A DNA stretch of 11,826 nt from Dokdonella_A sp014338185 (GTDB taxonomy: Bacteria > Pseudomonadota > Gammaproteobacteria > Xanthomonadales > Rhodanobacteraceae), in assembly GCA_030263295.1 (NCBI GenBank), contig SZOS01000065.1, positions 1 through 11,826 of the forward strand, written 5' to 3'. This document shows, in pieces, positions 5,201 to 11,826 of the stretch (positions are counted from its first letter, which is position 1; every line of letters begins with the position of its first letter). The notes under the pieces were generated by a model, which saw nothing but the letters and a program-made list of their open reading frames with translations, made no database searches and was not told the DNA's origin. The position numbers and the translations under genes were made by a program.

Positions 5201-8200
5201 TCAACCCGGCCCGATGCCCACACCCTCGAAGTCGTTGGCGAAGATGCGGTCGGTGCAGTCGACGATCACGCTGGTCACGTCCGCGCTGCCCACCACGCCG
5301 ACGTTGTCGCGCGGGATGCAGTACAGCCCCGCGGGCTGCGTTTGCACCGTCACCGCGTAGGGTGAGCCCTCGGCCAGCGGCGTCGCGAACACGAAGCTGG
5401 TGGCGCCGGCCGCCACCGTGAGCGTCTGCGCGCCATCGTTGAGCGCGAGCACGCCCCCCCCGCTGTCCACGCCCACCAGGCTGCCGCCCACCGAATGCGC
5501 CGGGGGCAGCGCCGCGCAACTGACCTCGACATTGGTCACATCGGCGTCGGGCACGATGCCGCTGCCATCGGCCACGCTGCAGGTCTGGCCCTCGGGTTGG
5601 GTCTGCACCAGCACCTGGTAGGCCGTGCCCGCAGCGAGCGCGGTAGTGAAGGTGAACGGCCCGTCGGCAGCGACCGGCAGGGTCTCGACGCCGCCGTTGA
5701 GCGACAACACCAGCCCTGCGCCGCCAAGGCCGCTCACGCTGCCGCCGATCGTGTGGGTCGGGCTTCCGCCGGTGCAGCTCACGTCGACATTGTCGACCGC
5801 GGCGCCGTCCACGGTCCCTGCCGCATTGCTCACGGTGCAGGTCTGCGCCGGTGACTGCGGCTGGCTCACGATGCGCACGCGATACGGGCTGCCGTCGGGC
5901 AAGGCCGGGAAGGTGTACGGGCCACTGCTGCCGAACACGACCGGTGTGTCGCCGTTGAGCTGCAGGCTCAGGCCGCTGCCGTACAGCTGGCTGATCGTGC
6001 CCCCCACCGTGTAGGTCGGTATCGCGGCGGTGGTGCAGCTGATGCCGACGTTGGTCACGTTGGCAGTGCCGACCGTACCGCCCGGATTGCTCACCGTGCA
6101 GGTTTGCGCGGGCAGCGCCGGTTGCTGCTGGATCGTCACCGCATAGGCGCTGCCGCTCGGTAGCGCGTCGGCGAAGGTGTAGGCGCCGTTGGCGGCCACG
6201 TTGCGCGGCGTGCCGTTGAGCGCGATGACCAGGCCGCTGCCGACCAGGCCGCTGACCACGCCGCCGATGCTGTAGCTGCCGGTCGCAGGCGGGATCTGAA
6301 AGTCCGCATCGGAAATGTCGAAGAAGATGTTGTCGGCGCAGGCCACCGCGATGCGCGCGCGTGAAGTGCTCAGCGCCGGCACGACCACGCTGGCCGAGCC
6401 GTTGTTCGGCACGCCAGCGGCAAGCACGTAGGGGAACGTGTAGCCACCATCGGCCGACAGCGTGATGTCGACGCTGGCGCAATTGACAGGCGCCGCGGTG
6501 CTGCCCGCCACATCCCAGCCCACCGTCTGGCTGCTGCCCTGCGGCCACGTCACCGCGGTGTTGGGCGCATTGACCTTGAACGGCCCGGCTGCGCTGGTGA
6601 CCGCCACCGACAGGTCGGCGCTGGTCGACGTGCCCTGCCCGGGATGTTGGTCGCGGGCGGTGAGCCGGAACTTGAGCGTGCGTGTGGTGGTCGGCAGCGT
6701 CTCGCCCTTGACCGCGACGCCGGTCAGGATCGTCGACAGGCTCGGGAACACGCGGCTGCCGCTGTAGCGTGGTGCGAAGGCGCGGAAGATCGGGCTGCTG
6801 CCATTGTCGCCGGCGCTGAGCGGCGCGGCGGGGCCGAGATCCCATTCTTCCCACGAGTAGCTGACCGTGTCGTCCTCGTCGGCATCGACCGCGGCGCCCG
6901 CGAGCACGAACGGCGTGCGCGCCGGGATCGTGTAGCCGGTGGGCAGGTTGGCGGTCTCGATCACCGGTGCCTGGTTGGGATTGCTGGTGTTGGCCGAGCA
7001 GTTGCCCGCGCCGTTGGTGAAATTGGTGATCTCCTGCAGGCTGATCGCGTGGAAATGTGGATCCGAATGTGTCTGCAGGTTGTCGGCGCCGCAGATGCCG
7101 GCATAGGCCATGATGCTGGAGCCGCTGCCCGGTTCGTACGCAGTCGCGCCGTTGCGGTCGCCGCCGCTGCAGTTGCTGATGGTGCCATTGAACGGATGGT
7201 TGCCGCCGAACTGATGGCCCATCTCGTGCGCGACGTAATCGATGTAGAACGCATCGCCGACCGGATTGGGCAGGCCGGTGGTGCCACGACCCTTTAAACC
7301 GGCATTGCACACCACGCCCAGCCAGGCCACGCCGCCACTGCCGGTGGTCAGTACATGGCCAATGTCGTAGTTGGCCACACCGATCGCGGCGCTGATGACC
7401 GAGGTGCTGTTGCTGATCACACCGGTGCCGTTGCTGCCGAACGGGTCTCCGCTCGCGCCCGGGTACATGAGCAGGTCGTTGTCGGGCACCAGCACGAGCT
7501 GGATCGACATTTCGGTCTCATAGACCTGCGACACGCGGTTCACCGTCACGATCGTGGCCGCGAGGCCACCTTCGACCGTGCCACCGCCCACCGCGGCGAT
7601 GTACTGGTGGTTGGCCGCCACCGCGGCGCGATACACGCGGCGCGTCACGCCGGTCTGGGTCATCGGTGTATCCGGCAGGTCCAGCGCCGTGGCGCCGGGT
7701 TGGCCATGCACCTCGCACTGGCCACTGCCGTCGGGTCGCTCCAGCATGGCACGGCGAAAGCTCAGGTACGGCGCGCCGCCATCGAATGCCTCGGGGCGGA
7801 TCACCCACAGTCCGGCCGGGTCGAACACCATCGCCTGCAGGCCCAGCGGCGATACATCCAGGCGGAGCGCCCGACCCTGCGCGTCGCGGCCCTTGAAGCT
7901 GAGGATGTCGGGGTACTTGGCCTGCAACTGTGCGGGCGTCGTGCCCGAATCGACCACCATGAACTGCGCAAAGCCACCCTCGGGCACGGGCAACTCGATC
8001 GCCGCGGCCTGGCCGCTCGCATGGGCGGCCTTGAGGTACTGGCTGACCTGGTCCAGTTGGAGCGTGAGGCCGCGAAACTGTTCGGGTTGCGGCGCCGTAC
8101 TGGCCGGACGGTGGGTGGCGGCATCGTGCCAGAACGTGCGCGTGGGGCCGGCCCAGGCCAGCGACGCACCCGCGCCGATGAGCAGCAGTGCGACGCGGCC

Positions 8201-8227
8201 GATCGACCGCACGACAGGTGAGTACAT
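5201..8227 (-). CDS. Secreted M12-family (reprolysin-like) zinc metallopeptidase with C-terminal repeats
   Basis: This 1008-residue preproprotein begins at an ATG at 8227 with AGGGGAC upstream. A signal peptide runs to about residue 26 (LLLIGAGASLAWA, then GPT). A prodomain of roughly 165 residues follows. The catalytic part begins near NHQYIAAVGGG (about 206) and contains the full metzincin zinc site HEMGHQFGGNH (334-344) and a Met-turn in SSIMAYAG (Met at about 373). A linker of beta-rich, Cys-containing sequence leads to four tandem repeats (about 650-993) and a short tail RIFANDFEGVGIGPG. It is expected to be exported through Sec, activated by removal of the prodomain, and to degrade protein outside the cell or at its surface. 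It lies on the same strand as the operon 209 bp downstream but is probably a separate unit, given the promoter in that gap. Family assignment is strong; the substrate is unknown. Confidence 0.94.
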   Translation of the reverse strand: MYSPVVRSIGRVALLLIGAGASLAWAGPTRTFWHDAATHRPASTAPQPEQFRGLTLQLDQVSQYLKAAHASGQAAAIELPVPEGGFAQFMVVDSGTTPAQLQAKYPDILSFKGRDAQGRALRLDVSPLGLQAMVFDPAGLWVIRPEAFDGGAPYLSFRRAMLERPDGSGQCEVHGQPGATALDLPDTPMTQTGVTRRVYRAAVAANHQYIAAVGGGTVEGGLAATIVTVNRVSQVYETEMSIQLVLVPDNDLLMYPGASGDPFGSNGTGVISNSTSVISAAIGVANYDIGHVLTTGSGGVAWLGVVCNAGLKGRGTTGLPNPVGDAFYIDYVAHEMGHQFGGNHPFNGTISNCSGGDRNGATAYEPGSGSSIMAYAGICGADNLQTHSDPHFHAISLQEITNFTNGAGNCSANTSNPNQAPVIETANLPTGYTIPARTPFVLAGAAVDADEDDTVSYSWEEWDLGPAAPLSAGDNGSSPIFRAFAPRYSGSRVFPSLSTILTGVAVKGETLPTTTRTLKFRLTARDQHPGQGTSTSADLSVAVTSAAGPFKVNAPNTAVTWPQGSSQTVGWDVAGSTAAPVNCASVDITLSADGGYTFPYVLAAGVPNNGSASVVVPALSTSRARIAVACADNIFFDISDADFQIPPATGSYSIGGVVSGLVGSGLVIALNGTPRNVAANGAYTFADALPSGSAYAVTIQQQPALPAQTCTVSNPGGTVGTANVTNVGISCTTAAIPTYTVGGTISQLYGSGLSLQLNGDTPVVFGSSGPYTFPALPDGSPYRVRIVSQPQSPAQTCTVSNAAGTVDGAAVDNVDVSCTGGSPTHTIGGSVSGLGGAGLVLSLNGGVETLPVAADGPFTFTTALAAGTAYQVLVQTQPEGQTCSVADGSGIVPDADVTNVEVSCAALPPAHSVGGSLVGVDSGGGVLALNDGAQTLTVAAGATSFVFATPLAEGSPYAVTVQTQPAGLYCIPRDNVGVVGSADVTSVIVDCTDRIFANDFEGVGIGPG
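5249..6280 (-). repeat. Four tandem ~86-residue repeats in the metallopeptidase
   Basis: The repeats map to 6029-6280, 5771-6028, 5513-5770 and 5249-5512. Each opens with (T/S)-hydrophobic-GG followed by a GL/GSGL-type strand and an LN turn, has YTF or FTF in the middle, then an AV-x-QP stretch, one Cys in QTC or YC, and a final SC or DC. The two Cys per repeat probably form a disulfide. The pattern suggests Ig-like or carboxypeptidase-regulatory-like beta domains, perhaps binding cell wall or polysaccharide. Copies have diverged, with the fourth the most different, so recombination has not recently homogenised them. Confidence 0.85.
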
Positions 8228-8482
8228 GGATCGGGTCCCCTGTTGCTTGAAAAAAACCACCAGGCCGTCGGCACGACCGTGGCACGGCTCACGCGCAGAG
8301 CGCATCGGTGTCGACTCCACGACCAGGTGGAGCCGCGCGTGTGAATCGAGCGACTCTAGCCCAGCCGTCTGCGCCGTGCCATCCCCGCCGCGCGGCCGCC
8401 CAAGGCGATCCGCGTCACCGGCCCGCCGGCGGACCTGCGACCCGTCGCCGGCGCGTCGCCGCCGGCACGCATGTGCGCGGCT
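8228..8482 (-). other. Intergenic region upstream of the metallopeptidase
   Basis: The 255-bp gap runs from the stop of the hydrolase gene (8483) to the peptidase ATG (8227). On the minus strand GGGCTAGAGT offers a weak -10-like TAGAGT (8358-8353) with no good -35. A 6-bp hairpin CTCCAC/GTGGAG lies at 8315-8332, and a run of seven T (8256-8250) sits 22 bp before the ATG. The 8400-8470 part is a dense set of GC-rich inverted repeats that may end transcription of the LPS-side genes. I see no gene in it. Confidence 0.3.
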
Positions 8483-9247
8483 TCACTGCGCGCGCGCGGA
8501 CCCGGGTGCGGCCAATGGCGGTGCCAGCGCCACGCAGTCGCCGCGCCGCGCCACGCGCCAACCGGCCGCCTCCATCGCGCACGCCTCGGCTTCGCTCGCG
8601 TAGTGGTACAGCAACAGACGCTCACGCAGCTCGGACGGGTATTCGCGGGCAAGGTCATCGGTGCCTGTGTGCGAGGGATTGCCGCGCAGGCTGCAGTCAT
8701 GGGCGATCAGTTCGCCCTGCCCGGCGAACCGGGCCAGCATCTCGGGGATCGGCCGGGTATCGCCGGTCCACGCCAAGGCACCGGCGAGCGCGAGCCCGAA
8801 CGAGGTCCCGGGCGCGTGGTGGCGCGTGGCGAACACGTCGAACCACTGGCCTGCGTGCCAGAAGCCGCGCGAACAGGGTACGAGCTGGAACGCGTCCCAG
8901 AAATTGGCACCGCCTTCGGCCAGCGGCTCGGGGAAATCCGCCACGCGCGCCTGCAGCAGCGGCACGAGATTGGCATGCGCGTACAGGCGCAGCGGGCCGT
9001 GTTGCCGCTCCTGGAACCAGCTGCGATAGAACAGTCGCTCCAGCCCGCCGACGTGATCCATGTGGGTGTGGGTGATGTAGAGCGCGCGTGGCACCTGCCC
9101 GTAATGATCCAGGTAGGCCCCCAGGGCCTCGGGCCCGCAGTCGATCATGAGCAGCGGTTCACCGTCACGCTCGAGCACGCCGCAGGCCGAGCCCAGCTCG
9201 GGCGATTGCGCGCCGCCGACGCCGAGGAAGCGCAGCACCAGCCTCAT
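8483..9247 (-). CDS. Metallo-beta-lactamase-fold hydrolase (RNase Z/PhnP-like metal site)
   Basis: This 254-residue protein has the di-metal motif H60-T-H62-M-D64-H65 in ITHTHMDHVGG. Later ligands are probable in TRHHAPGTSFG (143-144), WTGDTRP (D163), SHTGTDD (H193) and LLYHYAS (H215). This H-x-H-x-D-H...H...D...H order recalls RNase Z and the phosphodiesterase branch of the superfamily. No signal peptide is seen, so it should be cytoplasmic. Its ATG overlaps the stop of the Kdo kinase by 4 nt (ATGA), so the two are co-translated and likely share a pathway. A phosphodiesterase or a small-metabolite hydrolase linked to LPS or envelope precursors is possible, but the substrate cannot be told from sequence. 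Confidence 0.85.
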   Translation of the reverse strand: MRLVLRFLGVGGAQSPELGSACGVLERDGEPLLMIDCGPEALGAYLDHYGQVPRALYITHTHMDHVGGLERLFYRSWFQERQHGPLRLYAHANLVPLLQARVADFPEPLAEGGANFWDAFQLVPCSRGFWHAGQWFDVFATRHHAPGTSFGLALAGALAWTGDTRPIPEMLARFAGQGELIAHDCSLRGNPSHTGTDDLAREYPSELRERLLLYHYASEAEACAMEAAGWRVARRGDCVALAPPLAAPGSARAQ

Positions 9248-9993
9248 GCGCCCGCACCCGCGCTGCCCGCCTCGACCATCGCCGCATGGTAGGCCGCCAG
9301 CAGCGGATGCCAGAAGCTCAAGTCGAACCCGCTGACGCGGCGCGCCCCCAGCTTGTCGAACGAGCGGCGCAGGCGCAGCAGGTTGGCCCGTTGCCAGGCC
9401 AGCTGCGGCTTACGCACGCGACAGCGGTCGAAGTCGAGCAGCCACACCTTGCCCGCCACGTCGACGAGGATGTTGTGTGCGTTGAGGTCGGCGTGCCACA
9501 CGCCATGGGCATGGAAACGCGCGAGCGTCGCCCCCACCGCGGCCGCGAGCCCATGATCCAGGCGCTGTGCGCGCACGCGAGCGGCCAGTGGCTCGACCCC
9601 GTCGAGGCGCCGCGTGAGCAGGTCGGCACGGTAGCGCAGGCCGTCGCGCTGGTAGCGCGCCGCCACCGGCGCGGGTACCGGCAGGCCCGCATTGGCCATC
9701 ACCGCAAGCAGGCGGAACTCGCGGAACGCTCGCGTGCGCTCGGCCCCGAGCCACAGGTAGCGGTCACGGCTCAACTGCGCCATGAGACCGCCGCGGTGGT
9801 AGTGCCGCAGCGCGCAGGCGCCGACCGGCGTATCCACGAACAGCACGCCGCCGCGCCCTCCTGCCAGCGAACGGGCCCGCCCCTGGGCCAGCCACGCGGC
9901 ACGTTCCAGCCACTCCGGCTGCGGTCGCTCGGCGAGACTCGCGTCGAGCAACATCGCGCCATCGGCTGTCGCTTGAACTTGCGCCTGGATCAT
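9244..9993 (-). CDS. kdkA: 3-deoxy-D-manno-octulosonic acid (Kdo) kinase
   Basis: This enzyme phosphorylates the Kdo residue of lipid A inner core on the cytoplasmic face, using ATP. The 249-residue length equals that of xanthomonad KdkA, and the Haemophilus enzyme is similar. Kinase hallmarks are the catalytic loop HADLNAHNIL (167-176, with D169 and N174) and the DFDR segment (187-190) in place of DFG. The family motif RHYHRGG lies at 63-69. The ATG at 9993 has AGAGG just upstream, which fits better than an in-frame ATG at 10092 inside the divergent gene. It is followed directly by the metallo-beta-lactamase hydrolase and lies head to head with the heptosyltransferase-like gene. The call is strong. 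Confidence 0.9.
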   Translation of the reverse strand: MIQAQVQATADGAMLLDASLAERPQPEWLERAAWLAQGRARSLAGGRGGVLFVDTPVGACALRHYHRGGLMAQLSRDRYLWLGAERTRAFREFRLLAVMANAGLPVPAPVAARYQRDGLRYRADLLTRRLDGVEPLAARVRAQRLDHGLAAAVGATLARFHAHGVWHADLNAHNILVDVAGKVWLLDFDRCRVRKPQLAWQRANLLRLRRSFDKLGARRVSGFDLSFWHPLLAAYHAAMVEAGSAGAGA

Positions 9994-10055
9994 GCCTCTG
10001 ACAACTTGCGCCCACGCGGTTCGCGCGCCCCTGGTCCAATAGTAGCAAGCCCGGC
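9994..10055. promoter_or_regulatory. Short divergent intergenic region between kdkA and the GT9 gene
   Basis: Only 62 bp separate the two divergent starts, so both promoters must lie here or inside the opposite genes. A weak minus-strand -10-like TACTAT is at 10044-10039 with no matching -35. AGAGG near 9995-10000 serves kdkA. A clear Shine-Dalgarno for the plus-strand gene is not visible. Shared regulation of the two LPS genes is plausible but inferred. Confidence 0.35.
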
Positions 10056-11138
10056 ATGGTTCGATCCCGATTCGATGGCACCGCCCCCACATCGCTGTGC
10101 ATCCTGCGCACCTCGGCCATCGGCGATGTCACCCACGTGGTACCGCTGGTGCATACGCTGCAGGCGCACTGGCCGACGACCCCGCTGACCTGGATCATCG
10201 GCAAGCTCGAACACCGGCTGGTCGGCGACCTGGCCGGCGTGGAGTTCATCGTGTTCGACAAGTCCGCCGGCCGGCGCGGCCATCGCCAGGTGCGAGCGCA
10301 ACTGGCGCAGCGCCGTTTCGACGTGCTGCTGCACATGCAGGTGGCGCTGCGCTCCAACCTGCTCAGCCTCGCGGTCAAGGCGCCGCTGCGCATCGGCTAT
10401 GACCGGGCGCGCTCGAAGGATCTGCACGGCCTGTTCATCAACTGCCGGATCCCGGCACGGCGCGGGGACCACGTACTCGATGCGATGGGCAGTTTCGTCG
10501 AACCCCTCGGACTGAAACAGGAACGGGTGCGCTGGGACATTCCCGTGCCCGACGCGGCCGTCGAGTTTGCCCAGCGCCACCTGCCGGGCGCGGCGCCTAC
10601 GCTCGTGGTGTGCCCCACCTCGAGCCACCGCCTGCGCAACTGGCGGCCCGAGCGTTACGCGGCGGTGATCGACCATGCCGCGCTGGTGCTGGGCTGGCGC
10701 GTGGCGCTGTGCGGCGGGCCGAGCGCATTCGAACGCGAGTTCGGTGACGCGATCCTGGCCCATGCGCGCTCACGGCCGCTCGATCTCATCGGCAAGGACA
10801 CCCTCAAACAACTGCTGGCGCTGCTGCAACGGGCCACGCTCGTGCTGTGTCCGGATTCGGGTCCGATGCACATGGCCAACGCGGTGGGCACCCCCGTGCT
10901 CGGCCTGCATGCCGCGAGCAATCCGGCGCGCTCGGGACCGTACTCGGATCGCCAGTGGTGCGTGGATCGCTACGACGCGGCCGCGCGCAAGTTCCGGCGC
11001 AAGCCGGCCGCCGCGCTGGCCTGGGGCACCAAGCTCGAGTACGCGGGCGTGATGGACCTGATCGAGGTCGAGGCCGTGATCGAGCGACTCGAGGCCTTTG
11101 CCGCACAGCGCGCGGGTACCGCGCCTGCGCTGCGCTGA
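10056..11138 (+). CDS. Glycosyltransferase family 9, heptosyltransferase-like
   Basis: This 360-residue protein is the usual size for ADP-heptose:LPS heptosyltransferases (WaaC/WaaF/WaaQ group). The N-terminal donor/acceptor fold shows LRTSAIGDVTH (17-27) and the C-terminal half shows NWRPERYAAVI (195-205) and the donor-binding loop CPDSGPMHMANAVGTPVLGL (265-284). It would add heptose to inner-core LPS, cytoplasmic-side at the membrane. It starts at the ATG at 10056 and ends at 11138, tail to tail with the DUF6165 gene, 42 bp away. The exact member (heptosyltransferase I, II or a later one) cannot be set by eye. Confidence 0.9.
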   Translation: MVRSRFDGTAPTSLCILRTSAIGDVTHVVPLVHTLQAHWPTTPLTWIIGKLEHRLVGDLAGVEFIVFDKSAGRRGHRQVRAQLAQRRFDVLLHMQVALRSNLLSLAVKAPLRIGYDRARSKDLHGLFINCRIPARRGDHVLDAMGSFVEPLGLKQERVRWDIPVPDAAVEFAQRHLPGAAPTLVVCPTSSHRLRNWRPERYAAVIDHAALVLGWRVALCGGPSAFEREFGDAILAHARSRPLDLIGKDTLKQLLALLQRATLVLCPDSGPMHMANAVGTPVLGLHAASNPARSGPYSDRQWCVDRYDAAARKFRRKPAAALAWGTKLEYAGVMDLIEVEAVIERLEAFAAQRAGTAPALR

Positions 11139-11180
11139 CCGGGCCGCGCCGCACCCGGGCCAGGCGACTGCGCGTGCGGG

Positions 11181-11576
11181 TCAGGCGCGATAGTCGGCGT
11201 AGGACTTCTCTTCCACCAGGGTCGAGCCGAGCTTGCCGTTGATCGCACGCTTGACCGCGGCGCGCTCGTCGTTGCGGAAATACACCGAACGCGCGAGTTC
11301 GATGAACTCGGCGTCGAACGCCTGCGCCTTTTCCTTGAGCCGGATCCGGTCCTCGATGTCCCACAGCGCCTGGTTGACCGCGCGCAGCGCCGCGCGCTCG
11401 CTGGCGATGTCGGTGCGCGAGGCCGGATGGGCGGCCCAGGTCGCATTGAGCAGGTCCAGCTCGGTGCGCACGTTGGCGAGCTTGGCGGCGTCGCGCATGT
11501 GCTCGGTCTTGATCTCGAGGATCGTGATCTTGTCGATCAGTTCGCCGTAGGACACCGGAGTGGAGATCGTGCTCAT
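11181..11576 (-). CDS. DUF6165 family protein
   Basis: This 131-residue protein starts MSTISTPVSYGELIDKITIL and contains TELDLLNATW and a mostly helical body. It closely resembles the DUF6165 family often found next to LPS and O-antigen genes in proteobacteria. The function is unknown. I chose the ATG at 11576-11574 over an upstream TTG (11591-11589) because family members begin with this segment. GAGGCAGG precedes it, although spacing is short. The tRNA-Ser terminator lies just upstream. Confidence 0.85.
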   Translation of the reverse strand: MSTISTPVSYGELIDKITILEIKTEHMRDAAKLANVRTELDLLNATWAAHPASRTDIASERAALRAVNQALWDIEDRIRLKEKAQAFDAEFIELARSVYFRNDERAAVKRAINGKLGSTLVEEKSYADYRA

Positions 11577-11596
11577 GACCTGCCTCGCCAACGAAG

Positions 11597-11616
11597 AAGG
11601 GGCCGCGCGGCCCCTT
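11597..11616 (-). terminator. Intrinsic terminator of tRNA-Ser(CGA)
   Basis: A perfect 20-bp palindrome, AAGGGGCCGCGCGGCCCCTT, lies 42 bp downstream of the tRNA 3' end on the minus strand and is followed by CTTCTTCGTT, a weak pyrimidine tract. GC-rich palindromes with such tails are typical terminators of stable-RNA genes in this group. Being a palindrome, it could act in both directions. Confidence 0.75.
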
Positions 11617-11658
11617 GGATGGATGCTGGCCGACTCGACGACATCGACGCGTCGAAGT

Positions 11659-11749
11659 TGGCGGAGAGGGTGGGATTCGAACCCACGTTACGGTAGAACC
11701 GTAAACCGGATTTCGAATCCGGCGCATTCGACCACTCTGCCACCTCTCC
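11659..11749 (-). tRNA. tRNA-Ser(CGA)
   Basis: The minus strand carries acceptor GGAGAGG (11749-11743) paired with CCTCTCC (11669-11663), a serine-type D-arm (GCAGAGTGGTCGAATGC), the anticodon stem CCGGA/TCCGG around TTCGAAA with anticodon CGA at 11715-11713, a long class II variable arm, and GGGTTCGAATCCC as T-arm. The 3' end GCCA is genome-encoded. It decodes UCG serine codons. Confidence 0.97.
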
Positions 11750-11759
11750 ACATTTCCCA

Positions 11760-11813
11760 CCGGTGCCGCAGAGTGCGAGTCACACCGGCGCATGGTTCGC
11801 ATCATCCTGATGC
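11760..11813 (-). other. Two inverted repeats upstream of tRNA-Ser(CGA)
   Basis: CCGGTG (11760-11765) pairs with CACCGG (11783-11788) and encloses CGCA/TGCG (11767-11770 with 11774-11777). A second 6-bp hairpin GCATCA/TGATGC lies at 11799-11813 around TCC. The first ends 11 bases before the tRNA 5' end. No convincing promoter lies in the 77 bp to the window edge, so the promoter or an upstream co-transcribed gene is probably outside. Confidence 0.5.
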
Positions 11814-11826
11814 TCACCCCTCGCTC

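Noticed and set aside
5076..7310. 744-codon minus-strand open frame within the metallopeptidase
   Set aside because: Low-complexity Arg/Gln-rich translation out of frame with a protein that has an intact signal peptide, zinc site and repeats.
10804..11817. 337-codon minus-strand open frame running through the tRNA-Ser(CGA)
   Set aside because: It reads through a tRNA, a terminator and two real genes in other frames, so it is a compositional artefact.
1..11826. CRISPR array, insertion sequence or integrase
   Set aside because: No regularly spaced short repeats, transposase or recombinase motifs were seen on either strand.

Overview
The window is GC-rich proteobacterial DNA. The combination of an inner-core LPS Kdo kinase of 249 aa, a GT9 heptosyltransferase-like protein, a DUF6165 protein and a secreted M12 metallopeptidase with an IFANDFE-type tail suggests a gammaproteobacterium of the Xanthomonadales/Lysobacterales (Rhodanobacteraceae or a Lysobacter-like lineage). 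The placement rests on protein resemblance and gene context remembered from that group, not on a search.

Layout. Positions 1-37 are the 5' part of a tRNA-Ser(GGA) gene on the minus strand, cut at its anticodon by the window edge. Its leader holds a long hairpin (45-79) and a candidate promoter. Positions 156-359 are a truncated RelE/HigB-type toxin remnant, followed at once by a 39-bp near-perfect palindrome (360-398). Positions 491-4991 are a compact five-gene minus-strand operon, transcribed in the order TIM-barrel sugar isomerase-like protein, LuxS-type S-ribosylhomocysteine lyase, sugar-phosphate cyclase (dehydroquinate-synthase superfamily), UbiG-type methyltransferase, UbiA-family prenyltransferase. 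A -10-like element sits about 180 bp upstream of its first gene. Positions 5201-8227 encode a large secreted zinc metallopeptidase with four tandem C-terminal repeats. Positions 8483-11576 hold envelope genes: a metallo-beta-lactamase-fold hydrolase translationally coupled to a Kdo kinase, a divergent GT9 heptosyltransferase-like gene, and a convergent DUF6165 gene. A complete tRNA-Ser(CGA) with its terminator lies at 11597-11749.

The five-gene operon is the part worth attention. A sugar-phosphate cyclase, a TIM-barrel isomerase-like protein and a UbiA-type protein together recall the ebo/edb clusters of cyanobacteria, pseudomonads and algae, which also combine a cyclase (EboD), a TIM-barrel protein (EboE) and a UbiA-like protein (EboC). 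Here EboA, EboB and EboF equivalents are absent, and LuxS and UbiG-type enzymes sit inside the operon. All LuxS active-site and zinc residues are present. My working inference is a pathway that cyclises a sugar phosphate, then methylates and prenylates the product at the inner membrane, with LuxS acting either in S-adenosylhomocysteine recycling or on a pathway thioether. The product is unknown.

The LPS genes probably form the conserved chromosomal background. The two tRNA-Ser genes, the toxin remnant and the palindrome mark the flanks, but no direct repeat or integrase shows that the region is an island.
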